Source of the DNA: Bacteroidales bacterium
GTDB taxonomy: Bacteria; Bacteroidota; Bacteroidia; Bacteroidales; JAFGXI01
Direction of reading: 5' to 3'
DNA length: 9,736 nucleotides
Assembly (NCBI GenBank): GCA_026985625.1
Contig: JALSQC010000257.1
Location: forward strand, 1-9,736
Shown piece by piece: positions 6,292 through 9,736 of this stretch. Positions within the stretch are counted from its first letter, which is position 1. Every line of letters begins with the position of its first letter. The notes beneath the pieces are model-generated. The model was given only the letters and a program-made list of their open reading frames with translations. It ran no database searches and was not told the origin of the DNA. The position numbers and the translations under genes are program-made.

Positions 6292-7780
6292 TTACATCTA
6301 ATTTAATTGATTTATGTATCTCGAAATAATTTGTGTTGTTTGGGACACTAAATGTATAATCTATAAATTGATATTTTTTGTTTTTTGATTTTAGAATATA
6401 TTTTTTTCCTGATTTTAAAACTAATGTTATTTTTCCGGTATTTGAGTTTGTTTTGTATGTTCCTATGTATTTGTTGTTATCTTTTTGATATACATCGCAG
6501 GTAATATCTTTTATTTTTGTGTTGTCTGATTTTTTACGTATATAACTTTCGATAACGGTTAAATATTTTTTTGGGTTTTTATTTAATTCTACTTTAAATA
6601 TGTCTTTGTTATGTTTATCATTGTATGTTGAATAATATATTTTTGAGTAATCGATACTAACATATCCCATTTGGTCGTTATATATTGTATTTATAGGATA
6701 TCCTAAGTTTTCGACATTTTTAAAGAAATTATCTTCGCCTAATTTTGCCTTGAATATATCGGTGCTTCCCATTGAGTTGTATGCATCTGAGCTAAAATAT
6801 AATAGTGTATTATCTTGAAATATTAGTGGTGATGTTTCGTTAAATTCGGTATTTATTTCGTTTCCTGCATTAATTACTTCGCCCCATTTTCCATCGGGTA
6901 GTCGCATACTGTAATATATGTCGAATTTTCCGTATCCGCCTTTTCTATCGCTTGCAAAATATAATTTATTTCCGTCTACTGATACCGATGCGTCTCTATT
7001 ATTTGATGAATTGTTAATGTTTTTTGATAATTTTTGAGGAACAGACCAGTTTTTTCCGTCGAATACACTTGTATAAATTTGCCAGTGTTTGTTTTCGAAT
7101 TTGTTTAGCAATAACATACTACCATCGGCTGATAATGACGATGCTATAAAGTTATCTTCTTTATTAAAGGTTTTTATTTGTTTTGGTGTTTCCCATTTAT
7201 TGTTTGTTTTTTTTGACAAAAATATTACATAGTTATCGTTTATTTTTCTTGTAAATATCATTACATTTTCTATTGTGTTTAATAATGGTTTAAAGTCGTC
7301 GTTATCTGAGTTTATATTATGTAAATTTGTTTTTGATATTGCAACCGGAGTGTTTATCATTTTTTTTGCATTTAATGCAAATGATGTATATCTATCGACA
7401 TCTGTTGTTTTTATATAATTTGGTTTTACGGTTTTTACATATTTATTAAACATAGCTATTGCTTTGTCAAATTTATAACTATAAAAATATGATTTACCTA
7501 ATATATAATATGTCTCGAATGGTGCAAGTTTATTGTTCTTTTTTATTGCATCGTCGTCTCCCAAGTTATTTAAGCATTTTGTTAACCATTCTATGGCATC
7601 TTGGTATTTGTTTGAATAATAATAATTTGTGCCTATAAGATATTTTATGTTATAATTATTTTTGTCTTGTTTGTTTAATGATAATAATATTTTTAATGCC
7701 GAGTTATTTTTATCATCATTTTGCGAAAACAAATTTGCAAATGTTAATAATAAAACTAATATTATTATAATTTTTTTCAT
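6275..7780 (-). CDS. Exported TPR-PD40-CRD protein lacking the OmpA domain
   Basis: The 501-aa protein begins with a signal peptide (MKKIIIILVLLLTFANLFS, cut likely before Gln20). TPR-like helices fill about 30-140, with KYLIGTNYYYSNKYQDAIEW and YILGKSYFYSYKFDKAI clear. Five PD40-type blades follow at about 163-397; the third, LYFASDRKGGYGKFDIYYS, is best conserved and the fourth has lost the GHYNxGGYD signature (DAYNSMGSTD). A CRD-like beta domain covers about 405-498. The chain stops at LDVIGTVK, just where relatives normally pass into the OmpA domain, so this paralogue has no visible wall anchor. It lies 11 nt after the partial OmpA paralogue and overlaps the acetyltransferase by 17 nt. 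It may act as a soluble periplasmic partner of its neighbours, or be a truncated copy. Confidence 0.9.
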   Translation of the reverse strand: MKKIIIILVLLLTFANLFSQNDDKNNSALKILLSLNKQDKNNYNIKYLIGTNYYYSNKYQDAIEWLTKCLNNLGDDDAIKKNNKLAPFETYYILGKSYFYSYKFDKAIAMFNKYVKTVKPNYIKTTDVDRYTSFALNAKKMINTPVAISKTNLHNINSDNDDFKPLLNTIENVMIFTRKINDNYVIFLSKKTNNKWETPKQIKTFNKEDNFIASSLSADGSMLLLNKFENKHWQIYTSVFDGKNWSVPQKLSKNINNSSNNRDASVSVDGNKLYFASDRKGGYGKFDIYYSMRLPDGKWGEVINAGNEINTEFNETSPLIFQDNTLLYFSSDAYNSMGSTDIFKAKLGEDNFFKNVENLGYPINTIYNDQMGYVSIDYSKIYYSTYNDKHNKDIFKVELNKNPKKYLTVIESYIRKKSDNTKIKDITCDVYQKDNNKYIGTYKTNSNTGKITLVLKSGKKYILKSKNKKYQFIDYTFSVPNNTNYFEIHKSIKLDVIGTVK

Positions 7781-7791
7781 TTGTGTATGTA

Positions 7792-9736
7792 TTATTTAAT
7801 TTTATATTTTTCGGGAACTAAAATAGGATATATCTCTATAGGTTGTTTTCCTTTTTTGTATATTACAAATTCTGCTCTTCGATTGTATTTTCTTGAATCG
7901 GGGTTTAAATCTATTGATATTTGTTTTTTTTCGCCATAACCTTTTGTGCTTATTTGTGATGGTTTTACTCCTTTATCGACAAGGTAATCTCTAACAAATT
8001 TTGCTCGCATTATGGATAATATACGGTTATATTCTTCGTCGCCTTGCAAATCGGTATATGCTTTTATAAACACTTTTGCCTCGGGATTGTTTGTCATATA
8101 TTTTGCCAATGTTTCGAGATTTTGTTTTGTGTCTTCTGCTGTATATTTATCAAATCCGAATAAAATATTTCTTACTACTACTTTTTTTGTTAAATCGGTA
8201 GATGTATTGTTATTGGTATTATCGCCTGTATTATTTGTTGTTTTTTTATTATTAGCATTATCATTTGTATTATTTTCGGCAGTATTATTGTTTGTTGTTT
8301 GATTATTATTTTCGGCTAATATATTTTTGTAGTTCAACTCTGGATTTAAGTTTATTTTTGCTGTATAGTATACTTTTGGCAATGTTAATTCTTGTGTTTT
8401 TGTGTTAAAATTATCGCTTATGTATTTTATTTTATAATTACCTGATGTTACTTTTGTTTTAAAATTTCCTTTTTTGTCGGGTTTTAATGTTTCCAGTATA
8501 TTTCCTTGTTCGTCATATATCTCGATTTTAGTATTTTTTGTATTTGGTTTTATCTTACCTGATAATTCTATATTTTTTTTGTCTGTAGGTTTTATTAATT
8601 TAATTTTGTAAATATCGTTATTACCAAATCCGTTATCTTTTGCTAATTGCACATAGGCTTCGTTGCCATTATTTAATGGTTGAAAGTATGAATTATCGTC
8701 GGTTGTGTTTATCGGGTATCCGAGATTTAACGGTTCTGACCATTTATTTGAATCGGTTAACATAGATATAAATACATCGTAACCTCCCATGTTATAATGT
8801 CCTTGCGATGCAAAATATAGTGTTTTATTATCGTCTAATATTTGTGGTGATATTTCGTCGAATTTACCGTTAATGGTTGGTCCAAGATTTACTGCTTTAC
8901 CCCAGTCGCCATCGGCTGTAAGTTCTGATTTGTATATATCTAAACTTCCGTATCCTCCTTTACGATTACTAGCAAAATATAATGTTTTTCCGTCTGCCGA
9001 CAGGCAGGCACTTGTTTCTAAATCGCGGGTGTTTATATTTTTATTTAATTTTTTTATTTTGCTCCATTTTTGTCCGTCAAAAGTACTTTTGTATATATTT
9101 CCGTTACCTAAATCGTCGCGATAAATATACAGGTCTTTACCATCTGGTGATAATGTTAACGATATTAAACTGTTGTTTGTATTTGTTTCTACATTAAAAT
9201 TTTTAGGGGTTGTCCATTGTCCATCTTTTTTAAACGAGTAAAATATTGCTTTGTAAAATCTAAGGTCGTTGGTGTAAACTAACATTTTACCATCTCTTGA
9301 TATTATAGGGTTAAAGTTAGAATATGTATTGTTTATTGGTTCTCCCAGATTTTTTTCGGTAATAATAATTGGTAATGTTTTTAATATTTTTGCATTATTA
9401 CAGGTTTCTATTTTTTTGTTTATAATAGGAGTAAAATAGTTAATATTTTCTTGGTTTATTGATGTAAACGATTTATATGTTTCTATTGCTTTATCTAATT
9501 CCTCGTTAATAAAATATGCATCTCCAAGATAAACATATGCATCGACATTTGCTCTTGTTTCGTTAATGTCTCCTTCTTGATAATTTTGCGTAACATTATT
9601 TACAGCTTTCTCAAGATATGGTATTGCGTTTATTTTTTTTGATTCTGAATTAAATGCCTTAAGATAACAAATTCCTATACGGTATGCAAGATTAGAATTA
9701 TTGGGATTTAGTTTATATAATTTTTTATAAATTTTT
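7792..9736 (-). CDS. PorE-like TPR-PD40-CRD-OmpA protein, N-terminus outside the window
   Basis: The frame is open from the right edge to TAA at 7792: 647 complete codons. The Met at 9285 is internal (SRDGKMLVYTND is a propeller blade), so it should not be taken as the start. The visible part begins within the TPR region (YRIGICYL, IPYLEKAV, YLGDAYF), aligns with the 1001-aa paralogue from about its residue 50, and so probably lacks some 50 N-terminal residues including the signal peptide. Then come five PD40 blades (9320 to about 8600; GGYGSLDIYKS, GHYNMGGYDVF), a CRD (about 8570-8350), an Asn/Thr-rich linker (8313-8188) and an OmpA_C domain (about 8180-7860) with ILFGFDKYTAED, AYTD, LSIMRA and NRRAEF, keeping the Asp and Arg that bind peptidoglycan. 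It ends with a short LVPEKYKIK tail. Probably periplasmic and wall-bound. Confidence 0.92.
   Translation of the reverse strand, partial: KIYKKLYKLNPNNSNLAYRIGICYLKAFNSESKKINAIPYLEKAVNNVTQNYQEGDINETRANVDAYVYLGDAYFINEELDKAIETYKSFTSINQENINYFTPIINKKIETCNNAKILKTLPIIITEKNLGEPINNTYSNFNPIISRDGKMLVYTNDLRFYKAIFYSFKKDGQWTTPKNFNVETNTNNSLISLTLSPDGKDLYIYRDDLGNGNIYKSTFDGQKWSKIKKLNKNINTRDLETSACLSADGKTLYFASNRKGGYGSLDIYKSELTADGDWGKAVNLGPTINGKFDEISPQILDDNKTLYFASQGHYNMGGYDVFISMLTDSNKWSEPLNLGYPINTTDDNSYFQPLNNGNEAYVQLAKDNGFGNNDIYKIKLIKPTDKKNIELSGKIKPNTKNTKIEIYDEQGNILETLKPDKKGNFKTKVTSGNYKIKYISDNFNTKTQELTLPKVYYTAKINLNPELNYKNILAENNNQTTNNNTAENNTNDNANNKKTTNNTGDNTNNNTSTDLTKKVVVRNILFGFDKYTAEDTKQNLETLAKYMTNNPEAKVFIKAYTDLQGDEEYNRILSIMRAKFVRDYLVDKGVKPSQISTKGYGEKKQISIDLNPDSRKYNRRAEFVIYKKGKQPIEIYPILVPEKYKIK
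8188..8313 (-). repeat. Asn/Thr-rich low-complexity linker before the OmpA domain
   Basis: About 42 residues made almost only of N, T, D, K and A (for example NNQTTNNNTAENNT) join the CRD to the OmpA domain of the partial paralogue. The 1001-aa paralogue has a short ordinary connection at this point. Such a linker probably acts as a flexible spacer. The AAT/AAC/ACA-rich DNA is a likely site of length variation between strains. Confidence 0.7.

Noticed and set aside
7792..9285. A 497-aa protein starting at Met 9285
   Set aside because: The frame is open to the window edge and the upstream codons encode propeller and TPR sequence matching the paralogue, so this Met is internal.
2639..9736. A complete type IX secretion locus
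   Set aside because: Only the PorE-like architecture is present; no PorK, PorL, PorM, PorN, SprA or PorV-like gene is visible, so naming these genes porE is not justified.

Overview
The window looks like a piece of chromosome from a Bacteroidota (Bacteroidetes) bacterium. It is very AT-rich, no gene start has a convincing Shine-Dalgarno sequence, and the protein families are typical of that phylum: large TPR / PD40 beta-propeller / OmpA proteins and a LETM1-related protein of the flavobacterial type. kdsA also implies an outer membrane with Kdo-containing lipopolysaccharide. I cannot name the genus. All convincing genes lie on the minus strand, so transcription runs from right to left; the + strand ORFs are antisense shadows.

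Unit A (right edge to about 2574) is read in the order: (1) a PorE-like TPR-PD40-CRD-OmpA protein whose N-terminus lies beyond position 9736; (2) after 11 nt, a 501-aa paralogue with TPR, PD40 and CRD but no OmpA domain; (3) overlapping that gene by 17 nt, a GNAT acetyltransferase that appears to start at TTG; (4) after a 113-nt gap with two AT-rich palindromes, a 1001-aa paralogue with TPR, PD40, CRD, OmpA and three C-terminal SPOR-like repeats. A hairpin with a perfect 10-bp stem and a T tract ends the unit. Three exported paralogues side by side, two with visible peptidoglycan-binding domains, suggest a periplasmic or outer-membrane-associated assembly anchored to the cell wall. The architecture matches PorE of the type IX secretion system, but no other T9SS gene is visible, so that link is only an inference.

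Unit B (2556 down to the left edge) holds a LETM1-related gene that appears split by a -1 frameshift into a 295-codon N-terminal and an 83-codon C-terminal frame. The C-terminal frame overlaps kdsA by ATGA, and a class I SAM-dependent methyltransferase, cut by the left edge, follows 11 nt after kdsA.

The best leads are the frameshift in the LETM1-related gene just upstream of coupled kdsA, the stepwise loss or gain of C-terminal wall-binding modules across the three paralogues, the junction of the OmpA-less paralogue with the TTG-start acetyltransferase, the 3x SPOR extension, and a strong preference for C-ending codons before codons beginning with GA. No rRNA, tRNA, CRISPR or insertion sequence is visible, and no gene-free stretch exceeds about 115 bases.
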